Shown: positions 35,015 through 44,525 of the stretch, piece after piece | How the letters are laid out: each line of letters opens with the position of its first letter | Numbering within the stretch: the stretch's first letter is position 1 | Assembly (NCBI RefSeq): GCF_003298775.1 | Contig: NZ_QNTQ01000010.1 | Coordinates: 167,059 to 231,058, forward strand | Length of the DNA stretch: 64,000 nt | Reading direction: 5' to 3' | Origin: Rhodosalinus halophilus | GTDB taxonomy: Bacteria > Pseudomonadota > Alphaproteobacteria > Rhodobacterales > Rhodobacteraceae | Notes under the pieces: generated by a model | Seen by the model: only the letters and a program-made list of their open reading frames with translations | Databases searched by the model: none | Told to the model about the DNA's origin: nothing | Made by a program: the position numbers and the translations under genes

Positions 35015-37977
35015 TCGAGATCCTCCGGCTGCGGGGGATCGGAATCTTCCCATTCGCCGTATCGGGCGAGATGGTCGTAGCCGTATTCGTGGCGCTTCCG
35101 CTCCATCGCGCGCCGCGCGGTGAAGCCCTGCGCCGGATCGGCGTAGCGCTGCATGAGCGTGGTGAACTCCTCCCAGACCTGCGCCGCCGTCACCAGATCC
35201 TCTTCCTCTTGGGCCGGTCCGTCGGCAAGCGGCGCGGCCACCTCCCTGGGGTTGCTGCCGAGCCCGATGTAGACGGCCCGCGCCACGGGCGCCGGTCCGA
35301 TGCGCTCGAAAGCGCCGCGCTCGGCCATCGCGGCCTCGAGCAGAAGCTGCTTGTCGAAGAAGCGCTGCTGCGATGCACTGGGCGGGTCGCCAGTCTTGTA
35401 GTCGTAGATATGGAGCCGCCCCTCCGCGTCGCGGTCGATGCGGTCGGCCTTGCCCGAGAGCGTCACCCCGGCATCCGGCAGAGCCGCTTCGCCCTGCTCT
35501 TCCAGCAGGACGGGCGCGGCGATCGCGCGGCGTGCGACCTCGGTGGCCACGATCCAATCCGCGACGCGGGCAAGACGCGCCCGCCACTGCACCCGCGTCG
35601 CCGCCCAGGGGACGCGCTCTGCCAGCACCGCGTCGGCCTGCGCCATCAGGTCGCCGACGGTCAGCCGGTCGCGCGCCTCGCGCGTCGCCTCGACGAACCG
35701 GTGAAGCACCTCGTGAAGCGCGGTGCCGCGCAGCAGCGCGTCGGGCGGCCGGTCGAGCGGGTCGAGCGGGCGCAGGCGCAGGACGTGCTTCGCGTAGATC
35801 GCGTAGGGGTCGCGGATCAGCTTCTCCACCTCCGTCACCGAGAGGCGCCGGGGCCGTGCCTCGGCCGGCGGCCTGGGCGAGGGGCGCACCGCCGCCGGCA
35901 CCGCCTCCGCCTTTTCCAGCGCCGCGCCGAGTTGCAACCAGCCGCGGCCACGCGCCCGCATCGCCTCCAGCGCCGCGCGGCCGCCCTGATCCGGCAGGCC
36001 GGAAAGCAGGTTCGTCAGCCGGTTGAGCCAGCGCGCCGGCACTGTCGGGGCCTCCTCGGAGCGTTCGGCGCGCGTGAACCAGACCTCGCGCGCGCCAGCG
36101 GCCTGCTGGAAGTCGTGCGCCGCCAGTCCGATTCGCCGCTCGGGCAGCAGCAGGCCCGCCCGGTGCCGCAGCACGCGATTGAGCCAGGGGTCGGGCGCGG
36201 GCGTCTCGGGCCAGCTTCCTTCGTTCAGCCCCCCGAGGATCAGCAGCTCCGCGCCCTGCACCCGTGCCTCGATCGTGCCCCAGATGCGGATGCCCGGATG
36301 CGGCGCCTCGATGTCGTGAACCACCTCGCGCTGCAAGAGGGCTGCGACGAGATCGGCGAAATCGGCCGCATCCATCGCGTCGCCACGGTCGGCCTCGCGC
36401 TCGAGCTCGTCGTAGAGGGCGGCCGCGGCGCGGCCGGCCTCGCGCTCCCACAGCCCGCCCGAGCCATCCACCCCCGGTCCGGCGGCGAGCCGCTCGGCAA
36501 GCGCGCGCAGTCCTGCTGCGTGCTCGGAGAGGGGTCGATCGCCGTCGCACCTGACCGCGTCGAGGCAGCCGGACAGCCATTCGCTCCAGGCTGTGGCCTG
36601 CGGCTCGGCCAGTTTGTCGGCCAGCGCCGACAGCTCCGCGTGTCCCGGCCGTGGCACCGCTTTGCGGCGCAGCCAGAGCTCGAGTTCGCGCGCGAAGCGC
36701 AGGTGCTGGCTGCGTTGCGCGCCCGAATGTGTCAGCGGATGGCGCAGCAGCGTCATCAGCTCGCCCGCCGTGGCCGGACGCGCCCGCAGGCCCGCCACCA
36801 GCCGCAGGAAACGCCCGGGCGCCGAAAGATGCAGCGGCCGGCCCGCGCTGTCGTCGGGGACGATGCCCCAGCCCGCCAGCCGCGCTTCGACCTGTCGCGT
36901 GAGGCCGCGGTCGGGCGTGATCAGAGCCGCGGTCTGTCCGGTCTCGGCGGCCTCTCGCAGCCGCAGCGCGATGGCCAGCGCCTCTTCCCGCTGCGTTGGC
37001 GCCTCGAGCAGCGTGAGCCCCTCGCAGGCCGGCCCCAACGCGCCCAGCCCGGGGCCGTCGTCCAGCCACTGGTCGGTCACCGGCGCGGGCCGCAGCGCCA
37101 GCGACACGAGACGGTTACGCGCTGTGTCCGAGGTGCTCTCCCGGTGCCAGAGCGCGACGTCGTCCGGCGCGATCTTCAGCGCCTGCATCAGCTTGCGGAA
37201 CCGGAACTGCGGGTGGTCCTCGCCGCTGAGCGCATCGCCCATCTGCTCCCAGACATGCGCCGGCAGGTGGAAGTCGAACCCCGGCAAAACGACCGCGCCC
37301 TGCGGCAGCCGCGCCACCGCCTGCATCAGGAGCGCCACCGCGCCGCGCGAGCCGGTCGACCCGGCCAGGATGACAGGATGCCCGGGCGGGGCGTCGTGCC
37401 AGCCCGCGATGCGACGCTCGACCGCGGCGCGCAGACGCGCGCCTGCGTCGGGCGGTGCGTCGAGCGCCGCGAGATAGTCGCGCGCGATGCGCAGGAACGC
37501 GAGCGCCCTTTGCCAGTGGCCGGATTGATCGGACACGTCCAGCCCGAGCACCGTCTCGGGGTCCACGCCCTCGAGCCCCATCTCGTCCATCAGGGCCGCG
37601 AGACTGTCGGTCAGATCGTAGAGCGCGCTGTGCGGCGCGAGATCCGGCCGCGTCTCGATCAGGCGTCTGACCAGTTGCGACAATTCCAGGCGTCGGCGCA
37701 GGGGCGGCAGTGCCGGGGGCAGGTCGGCGAGATCGGCAGCCTCCGCGAGATCGGTCACGAGTCGGATGCGGGGGAGCAGCGTCGCGGGGCCGGCATCGAA
37801 GATGTCGCGCAGGCGGCGCGCCATGCGCTGCGTGTTCACGATGAGCTCGACCTGCGCCAGCGCCTCGGGCGGCGCGTCGCCCAGACGCGCCCGCAGCCCC
37901 TCGACAAGCGCGGCCGGGAAATCGGCACCGGGCGGCAGCCCGAAAACCCGCGGCTCGGGGGTATCAGAGCCGAACAT
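35011..37977 (-). CDS. addB: Double-strand break repair protein AddB
   Basis: The 988-residue nuclease subunit of AddAB. An N-terminal helicase-like domain without a clear Walker A is followed by a C-terminal PD-(D/E)XK nuclease (TLSGKADRIDRDAEGRLHIYDYKTG). ATG 37977 (MFGSDTPEPRVFGLPPG) is chosen; it overlaps the murU end by 14 bases. The long in-frame extension upstream lies inside murU. Confidence 0.93.
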   Translation of the reverse strand: MFGSDTPEPRVFGLPPGADFPAALVEGLRARLGDAPPEALAQVELIVNTQRMARRLRDIFDAGPATLLPRIRLVTDLAEAADLADLPPALPPLRRRLELSQLVRRLIETRPDLAPHSALYDLTDSLAALMDEMGLEGVDPETVLGLDVSDQSGHWQRALAFLRIARDYLAALDAPPDAGARLRAAVERRIAGWHDAPPGHPVILAGSTGSRGAVALLMQAVARLPQGAVVLPGFDFHLPAHVWEQMGDALSGEDHPQFRFRKLMQALKIAPDDVALWHRESTSDTARNRLVSLALRPAPVTDQWLDDGPGLGALGPACEGLTLLEAPTQREEALAIALRLREAAETGQTAALITPDRGLTRQVEARLAGWGIVPDDSAGRPLHLSAPGRFLRLVAGLRARPATAGELMTLLRHPLTHSGAQRSQHLRFARELELWLRRKAVPRPGHAELSALADKLAEPQATAWSEWLSGCLDAVRCDGDRPLSEHAAGLRALAERLAAGPGVDGSGGLWEREAGRAAAALYDELEREADRGDAMDAADFADLVAALLQREVVHDIEAPHPGIRIWGTIEARVQGAELLILGGLNEGSWPETPAPDPWLNRVLRHRAGLLLPERRIGLAAHDFQQAAGAREVWFTRAERSEEAPTVPARWLNRLTNLLSGLPDQGGRAALEAMRARGRGWLQLGAALEKAEAVPAAVRPSPRPPAEARPRRLSVTEVEKLIRDPYAIYAKHVLRLRPLDPLDRPPDALLRGTALHEVLHRFVEATREARDRLTVGDLMAQADAVLAERVPWAATRVQWRARLARVADWIVATEVARRAIAAPVLLEEQGEAALPDAGVTLSGKADRIDRDAEGRLHIYDYKTGDPPSASQQRFFDKQLLLEAAMAERGAFERIGPAPVARAVYIGLGSNPREVAAPLADGPAQEEEDLVTAAQVWEEFTTLMQRYADPAQGFTARRAMERKRHEYGYDHLARYGEWEDSDPPQPEDLE

Positions 37978-38656
37978 CGTCCTCCTCCCCCAGCATCGCT
38001 TCGGCCAGCGCGATCCCCTCGGGCCGGCCGACATCGCACCACCGGCCTGGATAGAGCATGGCGTAAAGCCTCCCGCGGGCGATCATCTCGTCCCAGACGC
38101 GGTTGAGTGAAAAGACACGCTCTTCCCATGTGCGGAGCCCGGGCGTGGCGAGGATCTGCGCGCCGGTGTAGATGGCGCCCGGCCCGCGCCCGGCCCTCCC
38201 GTCCGGCGCAATGGTGAAATCGCCGGCCCCGGCATGGCCCGCAGCACGGCGGGGCGGCACGCAGAGCAGCAGCGCCTCCATGTCCTGGGGCGCCCAGGCC
38301 TCGCGCAGCAGGGCGAGCGGATTCGGGCCGCGCCACACCGCGTCGGTGTTCAGTGTGAAAACCGTCTCTGCGCCGAGGATCGGCAGCGCGGCCCGCAAGC
38401 CACCGCCGGTGTCGAGGATCTCGTCCCCTTCGTGTGCGAGGTGCACCTCCGTGCCCGCCAGATGCGCCGCGAGCTGGTCCGCGCGGTAGTGCAGGTTGGC
38501 GACGATCCTGCGGGGTTGCACGCCGCGGGCGAGGTCGAGCGCATGGTCGATCAGCGGCCGGCCCGCGACCTCGACCAGAGGCTTGGGGCGGTCTGCCGTC
38601 AGCGCGCCCATGCGCGTGCCGAACCCGGCGGCGAAGAGCATCACGGCGTCGGGCAT
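37964..38656 (-). CDS. murU: Nucleotidyltransferase, MurNAc-1-phosphate uridylyltransferase-like
   Basis: A 230-residue sugar-phosphate nucleotidyltransferase with MLFAAGFGTRMGALTADRPKPLVEVAGRPLIDHAL, the pyrophosphorylase signature, and NTDAVW metal-binding residues. It sits directly behind the AmgK-type kinase gene, the pair that recycles MurNAc to UDP-MurNAc in pseudomonads and many other Gram-negatives. This pairing is why I call it MurU and not a mannose-1-phosphate enzyme. It overlaps both neighbours by about 14-16 bases. Confidence 0.85.
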   Translation of the reverse strand: MPDAVMLFAAGFGTRMGALTADRPKPLVEVAGRPLIDHALDLARGVQPRRIVANLHYRADQLAAHLAGTEVHLAHEGDEILDTGGGLRAALPILGAETVFTLNTDAVWRGPNPLALLREAWAPQDMEALLLCVPPRRAAGHAGAGDFTIAPDGRAGRGPGAIYTGAQILATPGLRTWEERVFSLNRVWDEMIARGRLYAMLYPGRWCDVGRPEGIALAEAMLGEEDDVRL

Positions 38657-39648
38657 CGGCGTCTCAGGCGGTCGAGCCGGGCAGGATCCGGGGCAGGCAG
38701 AGCCTCGCCGAGCGCCCGTGCGACGGGGGCGGCGGCGGGATGGGCGAGATCGGCCTCGAGATGGCGCCAGACGCGGGGCATGAGCGCGAGATACCGCGGT
38801 TTGCCGTGCGCCGCCAGCCGCGCGAACACCCCGAGAATGCGAAGGTTTCGCTGTACACCCAGCAGTGCCATCGCCGCAGTCAGAGTGGCTCTGTTCCGGC
38901 CGGACTCGCGCAGAAAGGCGGTGATCGCAGCCTCCGCCGCGGCAGGCGACACGTCGCGCCGCGCATCCCGCAGGAGCGATGCGAGATCGTAGGCAACATG
39001 TCCCGCCATCGCGTCCTGATAATCGAGAAGCCCGGCCCGCGCGGACCCCGCGCGCTCGGGGAGCCAGATCAGGTTCTCCGCGTGGAAGTCGCGCAGGATC
39101 GGGACAGCCGTGGGCGCGTCGAGACCCTCCAGCGCCTGGGCGAGGGCCTCTTCGGTCGCAGCGCGCGTCTCCGGTGGCGTTTCGGGGGCGTAATGCTCGA
39201 AGAGTGGCGCGATCGCCCGGGACAGCATGGCCGGCGTGGCGCGCGGCCAGTCCGCCGGCGGGGCGTGCCGGTGCAGCGCCGCCAGCGCCTCGGCGGCGAC
39301 GGCATAGAGGCCTGCTTCACGCTCCGGTTCGGCCTCCGCGATCCGGGCGACCAGAGCATCGCCGAAGTCCTCGAGAAGCAGCAGGCCGTTTGGCGCGTCG
39401 CTCGCGACGACCTCGGGTGCGCTCAGTCCGGCGTCGCGCAGGAAGCGGCCGACGCGCAGGAAGCGCGACACCTCCTCGCCCGCCTCCGCTTCCATGAGGA
39501 CGGCACGCGCCCCGTCCGCGCGCTGCAGACGGAAGTAGCGTCGCGCCGAGGCGTCGCCGGCCAGCGGCACGGCCTCGACCCCTCCCCACCCGGCCGCGGC
39601 CAGGAAGTCCGCCCGGCGCGCCTCCCGTGGATCCTCAGGCGGCGTCAT
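38641..39648 (-). CDS. amgK: Aminoglycoside-phosphotransferase-fold sugar kinase, AmgK-like
   Basis: A 335-residue kinase of the APH fold. The Brenner-type catalytic block is ILRDFHAENLIWLPER, and the DFG-like metal site is LLDYQDAMAGHVAYDL. It is the partner of the adjacent nucleotidyltransferase, so likely an anomeric MurNAc/GlcNAc kinase of peptidoglycan recycling. Overlaps with tsaE and murU show tight coupling. Confidence 0.85.
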   Translation of the reverse strand: MTPPEDPREARRADFLAAAGWGGVEAVPLAGDASARRYFRLQRADGARAVLMEAEAGEEVSRFLRVGRFLRDAGLSAPEVVASDAPNGLLLLEDFGDALVARIAEAEPEREAGLYAVAAEALAALHRHAPPADWPRATPAMLSRAIAPLFEHYAPETPPETRAATEEALAQALEGLDAPTAVPILRDFHAENLIWLPERAGSARAGLLDYQDAMAGHVAYDLASLLRDARRDVSPAAAEAAITAFLRESGRNRATLTAAMALLGVQRNLRILGVFARLAAHGKPRYLALMPRVWRHLEADLAHPAAAPVARALGEALPAPDPARLDRLRRRCPTP

Positions 39649-40114
39649 CGCGCAGCCCTTTTAGCCTGTCGTCCCAGCGCGGATCCTCCCAGGTCAGCGT
39701 AAGCCTTCGCTCTTCTGCGGCCTCGCCGGGCGCGAAGGTGAGGCGAAGCGCGCCTTCGGGCGCGGCGTCGCCCAGCCGTTCGGGCCATTCGACGAGGCAG
39801 ATGGCGGTTCCGAAGGCGTCGTCGAGGCCGAGTTCGGCCAGCTCGCTCGCATCGCCGAGCCGGTAGAGATCGGCGTGCCAGATCGGGCCGGTGCGCCCGG
39901 CGTAGCTCTGCACCAGCGTATAGGTTGGCGAGGGGATGTCCTCGGGCTCTGTGAGAAGCGCGGAAATGAGCGCGCGGGCGAAATGCGACTTGCCTGCGCC
40001 GACCGGCCCCTCGAGCAGCAGCGAGTCGCCGGGACGCAGGCGTGGCGCGAGCCGCCGGGCCAGCGCGGCGGTGGCATCGGGAGAGGCGAGCAGGCGGTCC
40101 GCGCGTCGGATCAT
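39635..40114 (-). CDS. tsaE: tRNA threonylcarbamoyladenosine biosynthesis ATPase TsaE
   Basis: A 159-residue P-loop ATPase needed, with TsaB-TsaD, for t6A37 on ANN-decoding tRNAs. Walker A EGPVGAGKSHFARALI and the conserved SPTYTLVQSY, IWHADLYRL and LVEWPERLG blocks are all present. First of the minus-strand run tsaE-amgK-murU-addB-addA. Confidence 0.95.
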   Translation of the reverse strand: MIRRADRLLASPDATAALARRLAPRLRPGDSLLLEGPVGAGKSHFARALISALLTEPEDIPSPTYTLVQSYAGRTGPIWHADLYRLGDASELAELGLDDAFGTAICLVEWPERLGDAAPEGALRLTFAPGEAAEERRLTLTWEDPRWDDRLKGLRDDAA

Positions 40115-40169
40115 GTCCCGAGACTACCGAGGGCACGCGCACCTGCAACCCGGACCGGCGCAGGCGGCG

Positions 40170-41711
40170 TCAGCCGGCCGTGGCGGCCGGGCGCGGCAAC
40201 GCCTCGTGGCCTGCGGGCGCTTGTTGCGGAGGTCGATCGCGGACCGTGCCGAAAAGCGCCAGGGTCGCGCCGCCGGGCAGCGGCAGCGCGCGGAGGTCCA
40301 GGGGCGCACCGCCGCGGCGCAGGATGCGTCCCTGCCAGTGCGCGGCGGGCCCACGGCCGGCCAGCGCGGCGCGCAGCCCCTCCCAGTCGGTCCCGGGCAG
40401 GCTCTCGCGCTGCCACTGGTCGATCGCGTCGCAGCGGGTCGTTTCGCGCAGCGAGGTGTCCGGGTCGACGCCCCACAGACGCCTGTATGGCGCGTTGCAC
40501 AGGACCAGGATCCCCTGCGCCGAAAAGACCGCCAGCGGCATGTCGAGGGAGTCGAGCACGGCCTGCCCGAGTTCCAGGTCGGTGCGGAAGCGGCGGGTGA
40601 GCGAGACTTCGCTCGTCACGTCCTCGATCAGCACGGCCACCGCCCCATCGGGCTGCGGCCGACCCGTGACCCTGTAGACGAGGCCCGAAGGCAGGCTCCA
40701 GCTGTCGCTGTAGGTGGCCTCGCTCCCCGGGCGGGCGAGGTCGGCCATGCGGGCGCGCCAGGCGGCGTAGTCGCGCGGCTCGGGCATGACCTGCGCCTCG
40801 CGCAGCATGTCGAAGAAGCCCAGGAGCGTGGGCTGCGCGCTGAGGCGTTCGGCGGCGAGTCCGGTCAGGTCGAGCAGCGCCGGGTTGAACAGCGCGAGAT
40901 TGCGGTCGCGGTCGAAGACCGCCAGCCCCACGGACAGCTGCGCGAAGATCTTGGTAAGAGTCTGCACGAAGGTGCGCTGCGCCGCCTCGCCGTGAACGAC
41001 GGCGTCCACATTCGTCGCGTGACCGAGCCAGGTCGAGTCGAGCGCACGGGCCCTGATGTCGAACCAGCGCAGGGAGGCGCCGTCCGGCAACTGCAGCGAC
41101 ACGCGGTGCGGCCCTGCGTCCGGCGCTTCGGGCAGCTCGAGAAGCCGGGGCAGCGCCGCCCCCTCCGCCCAGGTGAGAGTCTCGCGCGCGAGCGCGAGGT
41201 AGGCTTCGTTGGCCCAGAGCACGCGGCCGCTGTCGTCGATCTGCCAGCAGGGGTGCGGCGAGAGGTCGGCGGCCGCCCGCATCGTGCGCGACTCGAGGCG
41301 CGCGAGCGCCATGCGATGCAGCTCCTCCGGATCGGGGTCGTGCTCCTCGATCGAAAGGCGGAGGGCGTCCGCGCCCGCCGTCTCGATGCTAAGCTGCCCG
41401 CCCTCCCCCGGCAAGCTGAGCGGCGCGCGGGCGGCGGCGGCTTCGGGGGTGGCGGGCAGATCGGGAAACCGCCGGCCCAGGAGCGCCGTGAGCGTCGCCC
41501 AGTCGTCTCCCGTGCTGCCCGATTCTTCGAGCAGGCTGCGTGCGGGCGGGCTGGCGTCGACGATCTCGCCCGCTTCGAAGAGAATCGTCACCGGCTCGTC
41601 GGCGACCGTTTGCGGCAAGGGGGCAGGCGCCCGCCCGCGCAGCAGGAGCAGGCACAAGCCCGCCGCCGCGAGGCTGCCGGTCGCGATGGCGATCAGGATG
41701 TCGATGCCCAA
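40170..41711 (-). CDS. Membrane-anchored PAS-domain protein without kinase domain
   Basis: A 513-residue protein with one N-terminal transmembrane helix (MGIDILIAIATGSLAAAGLCLLLL) and at least three PAS-like segments. These are around PCWQIDDSGRVLWANEAYLALA, SVGLAVFDRDRNLALFNPALLDLTG and MPLAVFSAQGILVLCNAPYRRLWG. It ends in a proline-rich tail without histidine-kinase, GGDEF or other output domain. It lies 75 bases downstream of regB on the same strand. A sensing or scaffolding role for RegB is an inference. Confidence 0.8.
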   Translation of the reverse strand: MGIDILIAIATGSLAAAGLCLLLLRGRAPAPLPQTVADEPVTILFEAGEIVDASPPARSLLEESGSTGDDWATLTALLGRRFPDLPATPEAAAARAPLSLPGEGGQLSIETAGADALRLSIEEHDPDPEELHRMALARLESRTMRAAADLSPHPCWQIDDSGRVLWANEAYLALARETLTWAEGAALPRLLELPEAPDAGPHRVSLQLPDGASLRWFDIRARALDSTWLGHATNVDAVVHGEAAQRTFVQTLTKIFAQLSVGLAVFDRDRNLALFNPALLDLTGLAAERLSAQPTLLGFFDMLREAQVMPEPRDYAAWRARMADLARPGSEATYSDSWSLPSGLVYRVTGRPQPDGAVAVLIEDVTSEVSLTRRFRTDLELGQAVLDSLDMPLAVFSAQGILVLCNAPYRRLWGVDPDTSLRETTRCDAIDQWQRESLPGTDWEGLRAALAGRGPAAHWQGRILRRGGAPLDLRALPLPGGATLALFGTVRDRPPQQAPAGHEALPRPAATAG

Positions 41712-41786
41712 GACGCTCTCCCGTGCGGCGCGGCGGTCGCCTCATGCATCCCGGCGCACGGTTAAGGAATGATTAAACGCCGGCGC

Positions 41787-43169
41787 TCAAGCGCGCAGCG
41801 GGCGGTTCTGCCCCCGCGGGACGGGCGTCTCGCCTTCCTCTGCGTCGATCTTGCGCCGGGGCCAGGAGACCTCGACGAGCGCGCCGCGAATCTCGGCGCC
41901 GCCGTCCGCCGCGTATCCCCCGTTGGCAAAGGTCAGGTCGGCGCCGGAGCGTTCCAGCAGGGTCTTTGCGATGAAGAGCCCGAGGCCCATGCCCTCGTAA
42001 CCCGGTCTCTGTCCGCGCTCGCGCTCCGCCCGGCGGCTGCGCATGAAGGGCTCGCCGATCCGGGCGAGCACCTGCGGCGGGAAGCCGGGTCCATCGTCGG
42101 CGATCCGGACCCAGATACGGTCGGCAGTCCAGCCGGTTTCGACCCAGACCGCGGAGCGTGCGAAATCCACCGCGTTCTGCACGAGGTTGCGCAGGCCATG
42201 AATGATCTCGGGCCGGCGCAGGACGGAAGGTTGCGCCCCCGCCACGCTCGGCGCGGTCCGCCGCTCGATGCGCTTTCCGCGCTCCTCGTGCGGCTCCACG
42301 GCCTCGCGCACGACCTCTTCGAGCGGGGCCTGCTTGGTGTGAAGATCCTCTTTCCCCGCCCGGCCCATCGAGCGCAGGATATCCCGGCATCGGTCGGCCT
42401 GATCGCGGATCAGGGCGGCATCCTCCCGCAGATCGGGGCGGTCGTCGAGATCCTCCATCAGCTCGGCGGAGGTCAGCTTGATCGTCGCCAGAGGCGTGCC
42501 GAGTTCATGCGCCGCCGCGGCCACCACGCCGCCGAGATCGGTCAGCTTCTGTTCGCGCGCGAGCGCCATCTGCGTGGCCGACAGTGCGTCGGACATCGCG
42601 TGCATCTCGCTGCTGACTCGTCTCGAATAGATCGACAGGAAAACGAGCGCGATCACCAGAGCGGCCCAGGTTCCGGCGACAAGCATCTCGGGCATCCGCA
42701 GCTCGTCTCCCGCCCCGGTGCGCAACGGCAGGTAGACGACGCCCAGCGCCGTCACCACCGCCACCGCGACCCCTCCCAACAGCAACGTGGGACGCAGCGT
42801 GAGCACCGAGGCGGAGACGGTCACCGGACCGAGCAGGAGCAGCGCGAAAGGGTTGTGGAGCCCGCCGGTGAGGTAAAGCAATGCGCCCAGCTGCAGGATG
42901 TCGAAGAGGGCCAGCGCGGCGGTCTCGCGTTCGCTCAGCCGCTTGGTCTCGGGAAAGACGAAGGTGGCGATCAGGTTGACGATGACGGCCGCGCCGATCG
43001 CGGTGATGCACAGGCCGAGCTCGAGCTCGATCCCGAGGCCCCAATGCGCCAGCGCGACGGCCGTGAGCTGGCCGGAGATCGCCATCCATCTCAGCAGGAT
43101 CAGCGTGCGCAGGCGGATCCAGTTGCGCCGGCGCTGTCCCGGCAGGGAAGAGAGATCGGCGTGGGACAT
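41787..43169 (-). CDS. regB: Redox sensor histidine kinase RegB/PrrB
   Basis: Membrane histidine kinase controlling photosynthesis, respiration and fixation genes in this group. The 460-residue protein has about six N-terminal membrane helices. The quinone-sensing signature GGLHNPF is at 102-108, the H-box AAAAHELGTPLATIKL has His221, and the redox-active Cys261 is in DRCRDILRSMG. Asn/Gly ATPase boxes follow (LVQNAVDFA, DDGPGFP, GMGLGLFIAKTLLERSGA). It is divergent from senC, as in Rhodobacter. Confidence 0.95.
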   Translation of the reverse strand: MSHADLSSLPGQRRRNWIRLRTLILLRWMAISGQLTAVALAHWGLGIELELGLCITAIGAAVIVNLIATFVFPETKRLSERETAALALFDILQLGALLYLTGGLHNPFALLLLGPVTVSASVLTLRPTLLLGGVAVAVVTALGVVYLPLRTGAGDELRMPEMLVAGTWAALVIALVFLSIYSRRVSSEMHAMSDALSATQMALAREQKLTDLGGVVAAAAHELGTPLATIKLTSAELMEDLDDRPDLREDAALIRDQADRCRDILRSMGRAGKEDLHTKQAPLEEVVREAVEPHEERGKRIERRTAPSVAGAQPSVLRRPEIIHGLRNLVQNAVDFARSAVWVETGWTADRIWVRIADDGPGFPPQVLARIGEPFMRSRRAERERGQRPGYEGMGLGLFIAKTLLERSGADLTFANGGYAADGGAEIRGALVEVSWPRRKIDAEEGETPVPRGQNRPLRA

Positions 43170-43255
43170 GCGCGCTTTTGGTCCCTTGTGGCAGATTTGG
43201 CAATGTCTAGATGTGGCCGGAGATAGAGCGGATCGCTGCGCGTTGGAGGATCAGG

Positions 43256-43897
43256 ATGCGACGTTTCGGGACGATGTTGGCGGCGGGCATGGTCGTCGCG
43301 GCGCTGGGCGCCGAGGCGGCCTCGGCGCAGGGCTGGCTCTCGCGTCTCTTCGGCGGCGAGGAGGATCGCTTCGCCGAGTGCCGCACGGGCCAGGTGGCCG
43401 GCGGCTCCGGTCAGATCGGCGGGTCGTTCACGCTGGTCGATTCCGAGGGACAGACCGTCACGGACGAAGATGTCATCACGGAGCCCTCTCTGCTCTACTT
43501 CGGCTACACCTTCTGCCCGGATGTCTGCCCGCTGGACGTGGCGCGGAACGCCGCGGCGGTGGACATACTCGAGGAGCGCGGGCACGAGGTGACGCCGGTC
43601 TTCATCTCCATCGACCCCGAGCGCGACACGCCCGAGGTGGTCGGCGATTTCGCCGCCAACCTGCATCCGCGCATGGTCGGGCTCACCGGCTCGCCGGAGC
43701 AGGTGAAGGCGGCGAGCCAAGCCTACCGCACCTTCTACAGCAAGCGCGATGCTGGCGAGGACGACTACTATCTCGTCGATCACTCGACCTTCAGCTACCT
43801 CGTTCTGCCGGACCACGGGTTCGTCGAGTTTTTTCGCCGCGACCTGGGCCCGGAGGAACTCGCCGACCGGATCGCCTGCTTCGTGGAGCATAGCTGA
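43256..43897 (+). CDS. senC: SCO1/SenC/PrrC copper-binding protein
   Basis: A 213-residue exported protein (signal peptide to about residue 27, ending ASAQ). The SCO fold has copper ligands in YTFCPDVCPLD (CxxxC) and a later histidine (LVDHSTFSYLV). It helps build cytochrome oxidase copper centres, and in Rhodobacter feeds the RegBA signal. ATG 43256 has TGGAGGA five bases upstream. It lies between divergent regB and downstream regA. Confidence 0.93.
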   Translation: MRRFGTMLAAGMVVAALGAEAASAQGWLSRLFGGEEDRFAECRTGQVAGGSGQIGGSFTLVDSEGQTVTDEDVITEPSLLYFGYTFCPDVCPLDVARNAAAVDILEERGHEVTPVFISIDPERDTPEVVGDFAANLHPRMVGLTGSPEQVKAASQAYRTFYSKRDAGEDDYYLVDHSTFSYLVLPDHGFVEFFRRDLGPEELADRIACFVEHS

Positions 43898-43970
43898 CAC
43901 GACGTTCCGGTTTGACCCCTGCATGCGCGCGACCTAAGTGATCGCAGGCAGTCAACCGAAGGTGGCTTTC

Positions 43971-44525
43971 GTGGCCGAATCGCAGACACTCCAGCCTGGG
44001 GCGGACCCCTCCCTGCTCCTCGTCGATGATGACGAGGCCTTTCTCCGCCGCCTTTCCAAGGCGATGGAGAAGCGCGGTTTCGCGGTGGAGATGGCCGGCA
44101 CCGTCGCCGAAGGCAAGGCGATCGCCACGTCGCGCCCGCCCGCCTATGCGGTGGTCGATCTCCGGCTGGAGGATGGCAACGGCCTCGACGTGGTCGAGGT
44201 ACTGCGCGAGGCGCGTCCCGACGCGCGGATCGTGGTCCTTACCGGATACGGCGCCATAGCGACTGCGGTCGCCGCGGTGAAGATCGGGGCGACCGACTAC
44301 CTCTCGAAGCCCGCCGATGCGGCCGATATCACGAATGCGCTGCTCGCCACCGGAGAGGATCTGCCGCCGCCCCCGGAAAACCCCATGAGCGCGGATCGGG
44401 TGCGCTGGGAGCACATCCAGCGCGTCTACGAACTTTGCGACCGGAACGTGTCCGAGACGGCGCGGCGTCTGAACATGCATCGTCGCACCTTGCAGCGGAT
44501 ACTCGCCAAGCGCAGCCCGCGGTGA
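43971..44525 (+). CDS. regA: Response regulator RegA/PrrA
   Basis: The cognate response regulator of RegB. The 184-residue protein starts at GTG 43971 (VAESQTLQPG), eight bases after an AAGG site. The receiver domain has SLLLVDDDEAFLRRL, phospho-acceptor Asp63 (VVDLRLEDGN) and KPA. A proline linker (LPPPPENP) leads to a Fis-type helix-turn-helix (RNVSETARRLNMHRRTLQRILAKR). The near-invariant DNA-binding end is typical of RegA. Confidence 0.95.
   Translation: MAESQTLQPGADPSLLLVDDDEAFLRRLSKAMEKRGFAVEMAGTVAEGKAIATSRPPAYAVVDLRLEDGNGLDVVEVLREARPDARIVVLTGYGAIATAVAAVKIGATDYLSKPADAADITNALLATGEDLPPPPENPMSADRVRWEHIQRVYELCDRNVSETARRLNMHRRTLQRILAKRSPR

Noticed and set aside
35071..38106. A 1011-codon plus-strand frame over addB.
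   Set aside because: Despite its length, it is the antisense of addB, which carries the nuclease motif GKADRID and the expected size and gene order.
43170..43255. Regulatory sites in the regB-senC divergent gap.
   Set aside because: The gap is only 86 bases and I could not find a clear promoter or repeat beyond the senC ribosome-binding site.
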